DNA of 64,000 bases from Dacryopinax spathularia (lineage: Eukaryota; Basidiomycota; Dacrymycetes; Dacrymycetales; Dacrymycetaceae), in contig JBBPFI010000001.1 in assembly GCA_037974965.1 (NCBI GenBank), positions 3,038,001 to 3,102,000 on the forward strand, written 5' to 3'. Shown here piece by piece: positions 1 to 13,067 of this stretch. Each line of letters starts with the position of its first letter. The first letter of the stretch is position 1. A model generated the notes under the pieces. The model searched no databases, was not told the DNA's origin, and worked only from the letters and a program-made list of their open reading frames with translations. Made by a program: the position numbers and the translations under genes.

Positions 1-2352
1 GACTTGCGATATTGTCCTCTCATCTATTGCATATCAGTCAAACAAGCCCACCTCACGCCAGAACACACGTACTTTGGCATGCAGATGCTGGATGTCCTCC
101 TTGACAGACTCGATGAGTTGTGTTTGATACTCCTGTATCGCACTCCGAATCTGGACGAAACTGTATTAGAAGGTATTCCTCGACAATGTGCCGAGTGACA
201 AACCTTTGGTCGCACGAAGAGCGCGTTGAACTTGGAGAAAGCTCGGAACATCTCGCTGGCATTCCGTGCCATCCCAAGTCTATCTCGCATACGGGAGATG
301 ATCTGATTCTCCACCCTTGCGATCCGCTCATTGTATGCGGTCTCCGCTTGCACCCAGATCTCGGTTCCCTCTGTGGGCTCTGATGAGCATGCGCATATAT
401 TGAACTTCATGCCCATACATACCTGGTGAGACATCCAGAACGTCCACATTCCGCACTCCGTCGTACGCCGCTCGTACTTCCTCCTCCATCTCCGCGTCCA
501 TTACACCTTCTACACCTCCTGGGCCACGTCTTCCAGGAGCCGTCATCACCCTCAATTGCTCGTGTCGCTCTCGAAATCCGCGGAGGAAGCCGATGCGCTC
601 TTGCAACTTAACATGCTCGGCTTGTATTTTGATCGGGATAAAACGTTCGCTCCGCTTTCGAGTAACTTCTCGAGCGACATTGGTAAAGTCTTTCACCTAT
701 CAACGCTGTAAGAGGCATGTCGCAGTTGCCATAAGGGGCGGCGGCTCACCTGCTCATCCCACATCTTGAAGACCTCTCCGGTTTGAGTCATGATATGCGC
801 AAACGTGTCGTATGGCAGATACATTAATCGGTGAGAAGAGAGTACGTTGTGTAAAACGGAGGTAAAGTCCCGGGAGATAGCTTCGACGAGCGGTAGTGCG
901 CGTCGTATTGGGTATGAGGACAAGCGGAGCTTCTTGTTCAGATGGGAGAATATCTGGTATAGAGCATCCTTGATCTTGTCAAGATCCGTGGCGGAAAGGA
1001 GCTCGTTCAACGGAAAGTCCTTCATCAGGTTGTTGTAGTTTTTCACTGAGCTACGATCAGATCTGACTGGGGACACGGGGTGTTATGTGTTATGTTCTCA
1101 CCTCGTGCCATATGGTCGTTGAGACCAGTGTCCGCATGGAACCCCACAGTAGCCCTGTACCGCTTGGCAGAACGCAGTACTTCCATGATCATCCTCACCC
1201 CGTCGTCGTTCAACTGGTTGTCGACGTGCTCCAGCTCACGCTCCAGACCAAGCCAGAAGTTGATCTCCTGAGATGCTGTTCCGGATGATACGTCTCGATC
1301 CAATCTTGTTAGAGTTTGAATCTGCTTGATCCAGGAGTTTACATCGGCTTGGAGACGGTTCAGGAAGGTTGAGTCAGTCAGCAAATGCTGAGGAAGGTCA
1401 TCGATGGTCGGCTTCTCTCCGCGTGCGTATGCCTGATACAGAGTCAGCAACAAGGTTGCCTCCAGCGAGGATGACCTACCTGGTCGACTACTCTTTGAAT
1501 CTGCGGGTTCACAGCAAGGTGGATCTCTGGTATCTCCACATTCTGCTGAAGATGCAGGAGACTGAGCTCAAGCTCTGCAAACTTCCGCTTTGCCAGTGGA
1601 ACACCCGCTTGTCGGTCTTCCTTCCCCATACCCGTCATTGCTCCACCACCCTTCAGCTCACGCCCACCACCTTTCCGGGATACATATGCATCGAACCAAG
1701 GTGCAACGCCGAGATGTACGAGGGAGTGAAGCGATTCATACGGTGCCGACCCTTCAGCTGGCGAGTACAGATTTAGCATATGTAGCTGCTGGGCAAGGGG
1801 TATAGATGAGTCGAGGGTGGGTTGGCGCTTGATCAAGGCTAAAGTGGCGCTTGGTGGCGGATCATAGGAGAGGTTAGAGGTGAGATGATAGGAGTAGGAG
1901 GGCGGTAATGTATCGTCTACATAGGACGGATTAGCGACAGATCCATGACGGAGATAACAGTAGTAATAATGCAAGCTCTCACACGCACCTTCGGTCGGTC
2001 TTAGCATCTTCACGACGTACAACGCGCCCATTCCTCCGCTAGAGTCCTCCGCAAACCGCTCAACCTTCGCCTCCCACTCCTCATCGTCCCAGATGCTTTC
2101 GATCTCATCTGGGGTAGCACCAAGCACCGCTTGCAAAAGAAGCTCGAGATAATGTTTGAACACGCTGGTATCGAACTGCAATGAGGAGCCAGGTGGATGG
2201 GCATGACCATTAGTAGGCTGAGAAGCTGATCCTGCTCTGTTGACCCCATTCGCCGACTCTTCAAGTAGTAAAGTCGAAGACAGAGACGGCAAGGACCCCT
2301 CCGTTGGTGAGAGAGCCATATGTACCTCAGTAGGTGAAAGGGGAGTTGGCAT
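1..2352 (-). CDS. DYN1: cytoplasmic dynein heavy chain, N-terminal part (cut by left edge)
   Basis: This is the motor subunit of cytoplasmic dynein, which drives minus-end transport on microtubules and nuclear migration in fungi. Only the N-terminal tail, roughly the first 550 residues, is inside the window; the AAA motor lies beyond base 1. The tail carries stretches nearly identical to animal DYNC1H1: [63 protein letters not shown] and [15 protein letters not shown]. These form the dimerisation and intermediate-chain binding region. The start ATG at 2352 opens a low-complexity Ser/Pro/Thr leader. Exons are split by short introns, for example 1988-1917 (72 nt, donor GTGCGT). The last one seen follows LHAK near base 50, and coding then resumes to the edge. 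Identity is seen in sequence and confidence is high; exact exon ends are inferred. Confidence 0.95.
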
Positions 2353-2688
2353 CTCCTGTAATCCTGCAGGAGGTCGGGTATCTTTGCCCGGGGTGCGTCT
2401 AGCACAGGGACGACGCGCAGGAGAGGGACGACGCGCGCCGCATTTTGCTTCCGTGCAATGTCTTCTTACTCTCGCGTGTCTCTTCTGACCAGACTAAGTA
2501 GCGCCCACAACCAGGTTAGTGCGGTTGCATCATGATACCGGTGCGAGTTGGTCGGAATAGTGAGCGATATTGCACTATGACATTAAGGAGAGGCGATCGA
2601 TCTATCTAACTATCTGAATCGAGATCATGTTGTAGCACTTTGAAGAATTTAGCTTCCCGCCCTCCGGGGAGAAATCGAACGGGGGCCT
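2353..2688. other. intergenic, dynein upstream region
   Basis: This 336-bp spacer lies between the dynein start and the stop of the GTPase gene, both on the minus strand. It should hold the dynein promoter and the GTPase 3' end. I see no TATA box, repeat or RNA gene in it. Confidence 0.5.
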
Positions 2689-5600
2689 TCACGTAGCCAT
2701 GCTGTCGTCCTCGTCGTCCGGCCGCACCGACAACTGCCGAATATGCTCGGTCACTCTCGCAACACCTTGAGTATCCGTGCTTGCTGTCGAGTCAACTACT
2801 TGCTGGAGATTGGGATCGAAGCGTTTCAGGATGCCCTCTGCGAAGTCATAGCACTGTTTGCGGAGTTCGACGTCGAGGGCGTCCGTAGGATCCACATGAG
2901 TCGCCATATCTAGGGAGACTTAATGGTGGTTTCAAACTTTTCAAGTGCGCGCTTACACAGATACTGATCCTTGAGCTGAGTAGCAGCACGTTCCACAGCT
3001 TCCTTGATCACCTGCCATGCGTCACCGAAGTGACCGTACATGGTTTTGGCGAGAACGCCCGGGCAGGAGTCCAGGATTTGCGAATTCGGGCTCACCAAAG
3101 CATCAATGATGAGATCCTGGGAGGAGAGGTTAGCGAGACAGCTCGAGTTGTCTGATACGTTGACGAGCCTTGGACGCCTGCACAAACCCCTTTCCTTTGC
3201 CGCGCATAACCTGCTCGTATGTCGTCGCTAGCTGCTCCTTGATGTGCGCAGCAAGAACCTTCCTCCGCTTCCTGTTGCGAGATCAGCCATCCCCGCAACG
3301 CACAAACCTGTACATCCGGAGTACTCACTCCTTTGCCGTTTCCATCTTCCCTCCAGAATGGAAGGATGCGGTCTTCATGGCATCTTCGAAACCACTTTTC
3401 TCGGTCTTCCCAATGTTCAATAAGCATTGTCTGATGTTGTCGTTTCCGAAGAAATCGAGGGAATCTATCCTGTATGTCAAAGAGCCACTTGAAATGGTTT
3501 ATCTCGAGCTTACTCAGGCGATCGATGTATACGTTCACCTGCTCCGACATCATCTATTGGGATAGACGTGAATCTCGGTTTGTCTATTGGAGGGTTGCCT
3601 ATCACTCACATCGGTCGCCAACATCAGCGCCTTTCGGATATCGATGAAGACCTCCTCCCACTCGGGCACCATTCGATCCAAGAAGAGACTCGCAACGGCA
3701 TCGTTGAAGTCTATTCCCACGTATTCCCCACGTCGATTGCGTCGGCAAGTTGCCCTGATAATGGCAGCCTGGTGTATAACTTCGCCCGTCCCATCTTTGA
3801 AGATCTCATCCCTATTGGAAAAGAGCAGTTGACGAGTCTGCTTGACGGTCAGCATAGGGCTCTCTGTTTAGGCGGTCAACTCACGAGTTTAGCAGAGTTG
3901 CAACACGTTGTTTCCAGAAGGGACTCCCATGTAGGAGAGCTGCTCCACAATTCTTCCAGCTTCTGATCCAGAATCTGGAACCAAATAGTCAGACCCATCA
4001 CAAACGAGAAGGCGGTTCACGGATCACCTCATGCAAAGAGTTCTCCTTTGAGTTGAAGAATGAGTTCAAAGCATCCGCTAACTGCAGTGAACTCTCTCCA
4101 TTCAACGATAGATGGTTCCGTATACGCTTGGCAAGAAGAACCAGCTTGCGCTCCAAACGCGCCGTGTGTGATTTCAGCTTTTCAGCCCCGATATCTTTCA
4201 GACGGCGGAGCAAGTCGGGAATTTCTGTCTTCAGCGGTGTCAGCTTAAGATAGAGCAGCAGGTATGGTTGACGCACACCGCCAACATTAGCATGGCAGCC
4301 GTTGTCGCGGTCAAATTTCTTGAACTTCTCGTAACATTCAGCTCCGACTGTAAGGATTGGCACGGATGAGACGTCCTGAGTGTTGCCGTTACCATCTTTG
4401 GGGGAGGGTCATAATTTAAAAATCCCTGTACTCACACGTCCAGGGAGCCAGTCTTGTAAAGCAAGCCTGGAAGAAGATCAAGTTTTCGTGAATTGAACAA
4501 AGGAAAGTTACAACGCACCTCATCCGCTTTTTGGCGTACTCGTTCCGTGCCCCCTAACACAATCACAGCTGTGGGACCGACTGCGGTCCATGTGGCCAAC
4601 TACGCACCACATATCTCTTGCGCAGCTCGGAATAAACGGTATCCAACTGAGCTTCAAGAGTGTCAATTTGGGACTGGAGCTGGTGATCATGTCAGGATGT
4701 GACCAGGATAAGCCACTGAATGGTAGCATACCGTTTGCAGACTATTCTCTTGTTCAGCATTCGTTATTGCTGCATAGCTCGACACCTGCAGATCTCATTT
4801 GAGCGCGACTTATACCGGTTCCACGGTATAAGAGAGCAAACAAGATGTTGATTGGCTCTGGCCGGCTGCAACTCATATCTGGCTCTTTTAAGAGGCGGAG
4901 CTGGAGTAAAATCTGCTCCTTCCTCTTCCAAAAGCAATTCCAATTCTTTGGTCTTGGCGTCGAGCTCCTCAGAAAGGGATGCAGCATCCTGCAGACTTTG
5001 TCAGAAGCCAGGTCGATGCTGCAAGTGAATCATGGCCTACTTACTTCTTCAAGTTTCTGCACGACTGCGAGATCATCACTGGAAACCTGCAGCTCACGGA
5101 AGGAGTCGACAAACTCTCCGTCATTGGGCAAACCATGCTGTAGTTGACAAAAGGTCAGTATCGACGTATGCTGTCGAAGAATTAAATATACATCGGATTG
5201 GGTGCACACGATGAGAAGTTGAGAGAATTTCCCATCCAAATACTGCTTGTGACAAATTCTGATAGAGAAATGTTAGTACCGGCAACTCTCATACCACATT
5301 GTGATCAGTTCGAAGGGAGCTTACTTGGCCAATTCACGAGTATACTGTATGAAAGTAAGCTCAGGTCATAAAGTTTAGCGCTTAGGGACGCGCGCACCTT
5401 GTTGGATTCGCCGCGCTTTAGTGGCGTCACTGAAACCACAAGCACTTAGACCAAACTGACAATTTGACGCTTTGGACCTACCGATACAAATGATGGTCGC
5501 CTGCGAGAGCGCCCGCTTGGTCCCTTGGTAGCGTAAGGCGTTTGTATCACCGAGCCCGGGGGAGTCAACGAAGTTCAGGCCATTTTCGAGAATGGGACTT

Positions 5601-6786
5601 TTTATCCACCGATGTTCGCTGTAGATGAGATGGGTGAGGAAGGTCCAGATTAAGCAGTGTAGCTTGGTGACTGACAATTTGATTGGTACTCGCATGTTGT
5701 TCTACGTGTCAAGTGTTGTCAGATAAGCGCAGTTGCAGCTGTCAACAGAGACCTACCACCACGTCACCTTTCTGCGAGATACCTAATGCTTGAGAAGTCC
5801 GGATATCCTAGGGACACAAATGAGACGCGACTGCGGGCGCAAAATGAGCTCAACGTACACCAGAGTGTGGGGATGCTTTCTCGTCAATCGGAACCAGCTT
5901 GCCAAGTAGATTATAGAAAGGCGCTTCCTTGATTAGCTGGTCCAGCTGGTCCGCTTTGCTCAAGAGGTCGAGATCCACGGTGCTGTTCCGATATCAGGAC
6001 TCTCGAGCTGAGCTAATACCCATTTCTTACCTGCCGAATATCTAAACCAAAACACGAACAGGTCAGCAGAGTTAGGACATCATGAAGCGGAAGATGTTAC
6101 CCACCTCCTCGAGCGCCTGAACCGTCTCCTTCTTATTGCAATCATTGTCCTCGCCACTAATACATGAAGCTAGCTGATTGGGGCGAACTGGTCAGCAAGG
6201 ACGCACATACCCTTTAGTGTTCATATCATAGTCTTCGAGGAGAGCCATGATCTCCTGCGAACCTGTCAGCTCCGTTTCGTGCATGGTGAGAGTCTTCCCA
6301 ACCGATTTCAACTCCTCGACCGATAGCAGCTCCAAGGCACGCTGGGGACGTCCCTCCGTGTAGTAAGATATCTTGCTAGGGTGATGGGTACCCGCCCTCT
6401 GCTTATCTTCAGAACCATCTGAGATCGTGAGAGAACGCCCTTACCACCCGGCCAACTTTGTTTATGGTAGCTCCGAGAAGTACGTTGAGAAGCTTCGACT
6501 TTCCGGCCCCCATCTCACCAACAAAAGTGATGTTGACCGAGGCCGGTTCTTGACACTCCTTGATGATTTCTTGCAATTCCGACGAGAGTTGTGCCCTGTA
6601 GAGCTCCGATAGCGTGGGAGGTATCAAGGCAAGGAGTTTCTTGGCGTGTTCTTGAATGAGACCGTAGTGTTCGGTAGGCGATGGGCCGCTTTGAGACAAC
6701 CCATCAGCAGCCGAGGCGCGCGCTGCCCGCTTTGCCGCCAGACGTTGTTGCGCCCAAACACCCAGATTTCTGGGGCCGATGGCCAT
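2689..6786 (-). CDS. large P-loop GTPase, SLIP-GC/dynamin-like (copy 1)
   Basis: This multi-exon gene encodes a large GTPase of the kind often annotated in basidiomycetes as nuclear GTPase SLIP-GC-like. The start at 6786 gives a helical leader and then the P-loop GEMGAGKS at residues 90-97. Switch/G3 is NFVDSPGLGDTN (about 5550-5570) and a G4-like IVCTQSD sits near 5200. After the G domain come several hundred residues of charged helical sequence, including a block shared with the two other copies (RATCRRNRRGEYVGIDFNDA, about 3700-3760). The C-terminal exon (2907-2689) contains DALDVELRKQCYDFAEGILK, also shared. About ten or more short introns interrupt it; I did not fix every splice site. 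The family is known as large GTPases, but no fungal function is established to my knowledge. Copy 1 looks complete and is the best guide to the family in this window. Confidence 0.8.
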
Positions 6787-8148
6787 GGAATGGAATAATG
6801 GTAGGAGTAGTATGGGCAGAAGCGGCAGAACGAGGATGAGTTAGCTTGAAAGCGATGTCGCGGAGATGAGCAGTCAAAAGAGACGATTAAGTACCGTCGC
6901 GAGCGAGTGCTTTATGGCGATTCCTCTGCAATCAGAAGGCGCGGTCGGCCGGCTGTGCCGTGCGGATTTGCACGGTCTCGTGCTTATTGATCGGGCATGT
7001 CGCACTCCGCCCATGTTCTGCCACAATAGCCCTAGCCAATTGCTTGCCGCGGTCTAGGTGCTGATGGGCCAAGAAAACCTTCCGGCCGATGAGTTCGCGG
7101 GCAACCCGAATGCCCTAGTACCTTCCATCGTCCTCCGAGTCATCCCCGCAAGAGGCCTACAATAGAGTCGAAAATGGCTGGGCCGTGTCCCGCGATGCTG
7201 TTAAATGAGGGCGTAAAAGGCAGGAGGTACCGAACGACGACGCACTTCCTGGAATACTTCCGCATCTTCGTCTATGTTCCCGTCTAAAGCTATATATCGA
7301 TCAAGAGGAGCTGCGGGAACGCACTCTCTGAGCGGAAAGGACTTCGAGGAGAATTTACCGTTTTCGCAGACTGCGTGTGGTATGGCTTGAGGAGGGGAGA
7401 AGAGTATCGGAAGTCGCACCGCATACGCGTCATCCCCGAACTTTCCACCTGTGAAGCGTGTTGGTCGCGCAATGATAAACGAGAGCGCTGAAATTGATCT
7501 GATATAAGAGGCTCTTCTCATCAAGCTGAATTTGACAGCGGGAATGGTCACAATATTGTAATACTGCTTAACTTATGTCTAGCTCGGAACAATATGGGCT
7601 GAGCGCGTACAAAGCTTTTGTGTTGTCGCCTTCTTTAACACGTGATGATGCGCGTCAAATTGAATTGTTTCCGGCGGTAATTAAGGGCCGGCTGATGATG
7701 CGCTTGGCGCCGGCTCCAACTCGGAGCCGCCAGCTCTTCTCTGCCCCGGCTCAGGCTTCTACCTTCCGCTGGATAGCCTCACCTTCTCCTCCTTTGCTCA
7801 TATACCGTATATTCTGGCACCGATGTGCTCCCAAACCGGTTGCTGTCTACCTCCTTCAAGTAGGCTGGCCGCAGGAGATGTCCGCACACCATTCTAGCCG
7901 CGTAACTTGTGCCTTCAGCTCGCAACGCGCAGTCCAGGCATTTTGCGCTTGTAACGATTCTTGCCAGGCACTCCGCTGACAATACTTCCTTCTTCTTGTT
8001 CATGCTCGGAGAAGGTTAAGGTACGGCTAGAAGTTCGCGTTATCAGCACGTATCTCTAAAGGGTTAAATACTGGGCTATGGACGACCTCGCATGGGCCGG
8101 CCGCCCTACATCCTCTTCTGCACCCGGCCGCTCGAACGTCTCTTCACA
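6787..8148. other. intergenic, divergent promoter region
   Basis: This 1.36-kb region separates the GTPase (minus) from the first MFS permease (plus), so it holds both promoters. A TTAAATA element near 8063-8069, about 80 bp before the permease ATG, may be a TATA-like site. Several GCCGGC/CCGG-rich patches occur around 7670-7745. A minus-strand open stretch at 7201-7521 has no recognisable relatives. Confidence 0.45.
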
Positions 8149-9993
8149 ATGGATAACAAGCTCGTCACCTCCAGCCCCAATGCTCCGGAGGAGTGTGATA
8201 TGGAGAAGATGGTATCCGAGGCGGCGATCGAAGATGCCCTTGAAGTCTCCTCTCTTCCCACCTTCGAGGACGCATCTCCCGAGCAGATCGCCTCACTCGA
8301 GCGCCGCGTAGTCTGGAAGACTGATCTGAGCATCATGCCTCTCACGACGCTTCTCTTCTGCCTGGCATCTCTCGACCGTGGCAACCTCGGCCTCGCACGT
8401 CTCCAAGGCTTACCAGAGGATGTCCTGGGCGGAGATCCAACGGGCTCGCTCTACGCCTGGTGCTCCTCCATCTTCTACATTTCGTACTTGCTTAGTCAGC
8501 TGCCGTCAAACCTGATGGTCAAGCGGTTCAACCCTGCTGTGATTCTGGGTGTTAGCGCCGCTCTTTGGGGCCTAGCGAGTGCCGCAATGGCCGGGAGCAG
8601 GAATGCCGCTGGGGTTATCTCTTCCCGTCTCTTCATTGGCATGTTCGAGGGCGGTTTTGCTCCAGCGATACCATTATACTATGTAAGCGCAGGACCTCAA
8701 ATCTTCATCGTTCTGCCCGTAGGCCTAACAGTTCTCGCAACAGAGCTTCTTCTACACGCGCGCCGAGCATGGCAAACGAAACGCTCTCTTCATGGGTGTT
8801 TCAGCGATTGCAGGCGCATTCGGGGGCCTGATAGCGTACGGCATAACGACAATCCCGAGCCCGCCGATCCAAACCTGGCGTATCCTCTTCCTCATCGAAG
8901 GTCTCCCTACAGTCCTGGTCGGCATCGCTGCGGCCCTTCTGCTTCCCTCCCGTCCAGAGGACAGTACGATCTTCACCGAAGAGGAGAGGACGGTCCTTCT
9001 TGCGAGACTGGGTAGAGAGGTGGAACAGGAAGACGATAGGAGGGTGCGCTGGGGGCATGTGAAGGAGGCGCTCTGTGACTGGAGGGTATGGACGATGGGC
9101 CTGGCTTATCAGTCTCTTAACCTGTCCCTCGGTTCGATCACTTCATTCTTGCCGACCATGTGCGTTCGCGCTTCGTCTTTCGCCCCATGCCGGACTAGGA
9201 TGACTGATGATACGTGTCTACCGCAGAATTGCAACTCTCGAGACGTCCAAGGCGAAAGCTCAACTGATGACCGTCCCGCCGTACGTCGCGGCGTTTGCGA
9301 CGCAGATGACGTGCGCATACCTCTCCGATCGACTACAAATCCGTGGGCCAGTAATCATATTTGGACTTACGCTGGCTGGATTGTAAGCAGCGTTTGTCGT
9401 GGAGCTCGATCACCGCTGACGAGCCCACTAGCGGTTATATGATGCTTCTTATTGACCACAGCCACTTGTACGTCGCCTCTGCGCTTTCGCATCTACCATC
9501 GTGCATCTGACACTCCGACAGCTCAAGCCGCTTCGCCGGCGCCTTCCTCGCCTGTATGGGCACCTACAGTGGCGTGCCGCTCATGCTTTCTTGGGCACAG
9601 GCAAACTTCGGCTCCGAGACGAAACGAGCCGCAGCGCTCGCAATCGTGTTCGGCTTCGGCCAGACTTTCTCAGTGGTAGCATCATTCATCTGGCCTGCGA
9701 CAGACGGGTGCGTCATACATACCTCGTTCTCGCACCTTCAGCAGCCCGAGCTGATCCTGGCGATGTGCATGCACAGACCGTACTACAAACTAGGCTATTC
9801 CCTCTGCATGGGATGGCAGTTCTGGGGTGTGGCCGTATGCACGGGGTTGATGATGTATCTCAAGTGGGAAAATGAGCGGAGAGATCGGGTGGAAGGCGTG
9901 CCGAAAGATGGGTTCAGGCCTCTTACGGCGCAGTTTGCAGATCGGGCGAGTATCGTCCTTTCGGGGGAAAGAAGGTCGCTGACTCCTGAATGA
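8149..9993 (+). CDS. MFS anion:cation symporter permease A (TNA1/DAL5-like)
   Basis: This is a plasma-membrane permease of the ACS (allantoate/nicotinate) family, which imports organic anions with protons. Six exons (8149-8682, 8744-9159, 9227-9382, 9432-9467, 9522-9707, 9777-9993) join in frame to 514 residues, the usual size. Family signatures are KTDLSIMPLTTLLFCLASLD, DRGNLGLARLQGLPEDVLGG, RLFIGMFEGGFAPAIPLYY and WRILFLIEGLPTVLVG. About twelve membrane segments are implied. I chose the ATG at 8149 (CACAATGG) over an in-frame ATG at 8092 because alignment with its neighbour starts downstream of both. The tandem partner at 10620 is a clear paralogue sharing five intron positions. The substrate (nicotinate, allantoate, pantothenate, biotin precursor or other) cannot be read from the sequence. 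Confidence 0.9.
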
Positions 9994-10619
9994 AGGCACC
10001 AGGATATCGGTATATGATCTAGGCTGGGTTTTGGTATGCAAAACGGTCTATGCGGAGCGTGTGAACCTATCAAGTACTGCGGCGCTTGGTGAGAGGAATG
10101 AGGGATATGAAGGCCCGGCGCAGAGGTGCTGCGTCGGCGTTAGATTGCAAAGAAAATTGGTGTTAGCGTCTCTTCCTTTAGCCCTTGCTACTTCCGGCGG
10201 GTTTCCGATCATTTTTCTTGTTACCTATTGGCAGCGCGGTTCTCCCTGAATGAAACAACAGAAAGTAAGGAGGAGCGGAAAAAGGCGGCAGCCTGACTTG
10301 TGCAACAAAACCTACTCCGCTCCCAGTAAAGCCGAATTTGCTCTTAACGCCGCTCTCGGCAAGTCTTGTCGGCATGACCTCACCGACCCCTACTCGCGCT
10401 CCATCTCCAAAAATAAGCACGCGACCCCCGCTGCTTCGGTGCTTCCCCACACAGGCCACGCGTACGCGAACCCCGCAGAAGAACGGCCATGCTGGAAATG
10501 GATAATGAGCGTTTATCGTTCCTTTCCGGATCTCTTGCCCGTGCCTTACCCCTGAACGTCGACCTTCGTTTCTTGTCTTTCGCCCACCACCTTGAGCCCA
10601 AACGAGATCAACCGGCGAG
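9994..10619. other. intergenic between tandem permeases
   Basis: This 626-bp spacer carries the promoter of permease B. I find no second gene, repeat or clear regulatory motif; open frames on the minus strand here have no recognisable content. Confidence 0.45.
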
Positions 10620-12692
10620 ATGGCCAGCACACCACCCTCTGCTGCTGACAGCCCAAAGCCAACGACGAGCTATGCCGAAAATACCGCTCCTGCCGATCCG
10701 GAGAAGGCGGCCTTTGCAGCTCAGCTCTCGGACCTGCCTCCACAGGAGGTAGAGCACATCCATCGTCGGCTTCTCCTCAAGACCGACTTGGCAATCATGC
10801 CCCTCACCGCCCTCCTCTACTGGCTCGCCTCGCTCGACCGCGGAAACCTAGGCAACGCGCGACTTCAAGGTCTTCCACAAGACATCCTGGGAGGTGACCC
10901 GGGTGGGAAGCTCTTCGCCCTGTGCTCATCGCTGTTCTACGTCAGCTACATCCTCTGCCAGGTCCCGGCCAACTTGGTCGTGAAGCGGTTCGACCCGGCT
11001 GTGGTGATTGGCGTCAGTGTGTGTCTTTGGGGTGTGGCCAGCGCCGCACAGGCGGGAGCGAGGAATTTTGCGGGCGAGGTGGTGTGTAGGCTGTTTATTG
11101 GAGTGTTTGAAGCGGGGTTCGGGCCGGCTATTCCATTGTACTACGTGCGGTTCTGTTTCCCACTTACTACCGCTCACGTGTGACTCAATGATACAGAGCT
11201 ATTTCTATACTCGGGAGGAGCACGGCAAGCGTACGGCACTGTTCATCGGCTCAGCAGCCTTGTGCGTCGCTTTGCTATCTGCCGTCCCTCGCTCGGCTGA
11301 CCCACCTACAGCGCAGGCGCATTCGGCGGCCTCATAGCCTACGGCGTCCAAAACCTCCCCCACCCCTCAATCGCCCACTGGCGCGTCCTCTTCCTCATCG
11401 AAGGTCTCCCAACAATAGCAGTCGACCTGCTCACGATCTTCCTCCTCCCGAACCGCCCACAGTCTAGCAGGCTGTACACGGAGCGGGAACGGGCGGAGGT
11501 GCTGACGAGGCTTGGGAGAGAGACGCAGCAGGAGCTGGGGCATGAGGTGAGGTGGGCGCAGGTTAGGGGTGCCTTGATGGATTGGAGGGTGTGGGTAATG
11601 GGTATGGTACGACGCCGCCTCGCACCTTCCTCGATCTTCCGATGCTCACCAGTCAGTAGATCTACCAGTCTCTCAACCTGGCGCTCGGATCGATCTCGTC
11701 TTTCCTGCCAACCATGTACGCATATACCTTCCTCATCTGCAGGTGAATAGTGGTAATGAAGGCATGTAGCATCAACACCCTCACACCCTCCCCCGCACGC
11801 GCACAGCTCCTGACTGTCCCGCCATATGCCGCGGCGTTCGGGACGATGCTGGTAGCCGCATTCTTCTCAGATCACTTCCAGGTCCGAGGACCGGTGGTTG
11901 TCACGCTTTTGCTCGTGTCCGGCTTGTATGTTCCGCTCGTTAGCTTGATCTTCCTGAGGTGTATCTGATGTACCGGCTGTTGTAGTGGTTTCATGATGCT
12001 ACTGATCAACCATACCAATTTGTACGCATTCATTGTATGTCACAAGTACGGAAAGGGCGAGCTGACCGGGTCTAGCTCTGTACGGTATGGCGGGACGTTC
12101 CTCGCATGTATGGGTACATATACCGGTGTACCTCTGGTACGCACCCTCTCCCCGTCCCCCTCCTAGGCGCGCTAACGAAGCACCGGTAGATGATGTCCTG
12201 GTGTGCGGCCAAGTACGCCCCTCCCCCCTCCCCTTACGGTTGTCCGCACTAACACCGGCATAGTTATGGGTCGGAGACGAAGCGCGCAGTCGCTCTCGCG
12301 CTCATGATCGGCCTCGGCCAGTGTTTCTCCGTGGTAGCATCCTTCATCTGGCCCACAACAGATGCGTACGTCCCATCCCCCCCCTCAACCCATCCTCGCC
12401 CCTCCCAAGGATCTCTGCTAACCAGGCCACGGAATACAGACCATACTACCGCAAAGGCTTCATACTATGCATGACTTGGTCCTTCTTCGGCGCGGCGCTC
12501 GCTGCGCTCCTCAGTGTGCATTTCAAGCTTACGAACGCGGCTAGGGATAAGAGGGAGGGAAGGCCCGAGAAGGGCGGGGCACCGCAGACTGCGATATTGG
12601 CTGACAAGGTGCGTATCTGGGCGGAGACTGGGGATGTAGTGGGAAGAAGGCTGATTGTGTGGCAGGCGCCTGGGTTTAGGTATATGTGGTGA
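10620..12692 (+). CDS. MFS anion:cation symporter permease B (TNA1/DAL5-like)
   Basis: This is the tandem paralogue of permease A. Eleven exons (10620-11144, 11197-11261, 11312-11606, 11660-11715, 11770-11925, 11986-12021, 12076-12136, 12190-12212, 12264-12365, 12440-12608, 12666-12692) join in frame to 504 residues. It shares KTDLAIMPLTALLYWLASLD, LDRGNLGNARLQGLPQDILG and RVLFLIEGLPTIAVD with copy A. The five introns of A are all kept, and five more occur at new places, including one leaving a 23-nt exon (12190-12212). The last intron (12609-12665) is in frame, so read-through is also possible. The role is uptake of a carboxylate-type nutrient; the substrate is unknown. Splice sites all have GT and AG, and total length is a multiple of three, which supports the model. 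Confidence 0.88.
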
Positions 12693-13067
12693 AGACATTT
12701 GAGGTCGCGCTTTAGTCATCTTGGGGATGCATACGTACCTCGGCTCGTCTCCTTAGCTGCGCAGTGTTGGGGGTTGTGCGAGTAACGAGGATAGGATGTC
12801 AGGAGTGCTCTCGAGGTTACTCAATGTAGGGCTGATGGCAATACCGAAGGAACGACGAAAGATATTCAAGCCATGGTTCCGCGCATTTATATTTTATATC
12901 TTACGACAAACCTTGCGGCCCGCGACAAAGCCGTCCGCGTCATAATGAGGTCTGTGGAATGAGAAAAACTAGTACTGTAACCATGGTGATGTACAGCCAC
13001 AGCGCCGTTTCTATTTTCACCTTTTGCTCATCCACATTCGATAAAGGAGCTTCTCATTGCTATCGCT
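12693..13067. other. intergenic
   Basis: This 375-bp spacer sits before the DUF7918 gene. It holds an AT-rich patch at about 12886-12900 (TTTATATTTTATATC), roughly 170 bp before the ATG, which could be a core promoter element. Nothing else is apparent. Confidence 0.4.

Noticed and set aside
7201-7551. open minus-strand frame of about 106 codons from an ATG at 7521
   Set aside because: No family features, no splice partners and no clear promoter. It could be a small orphan gene, but I cannot support it.
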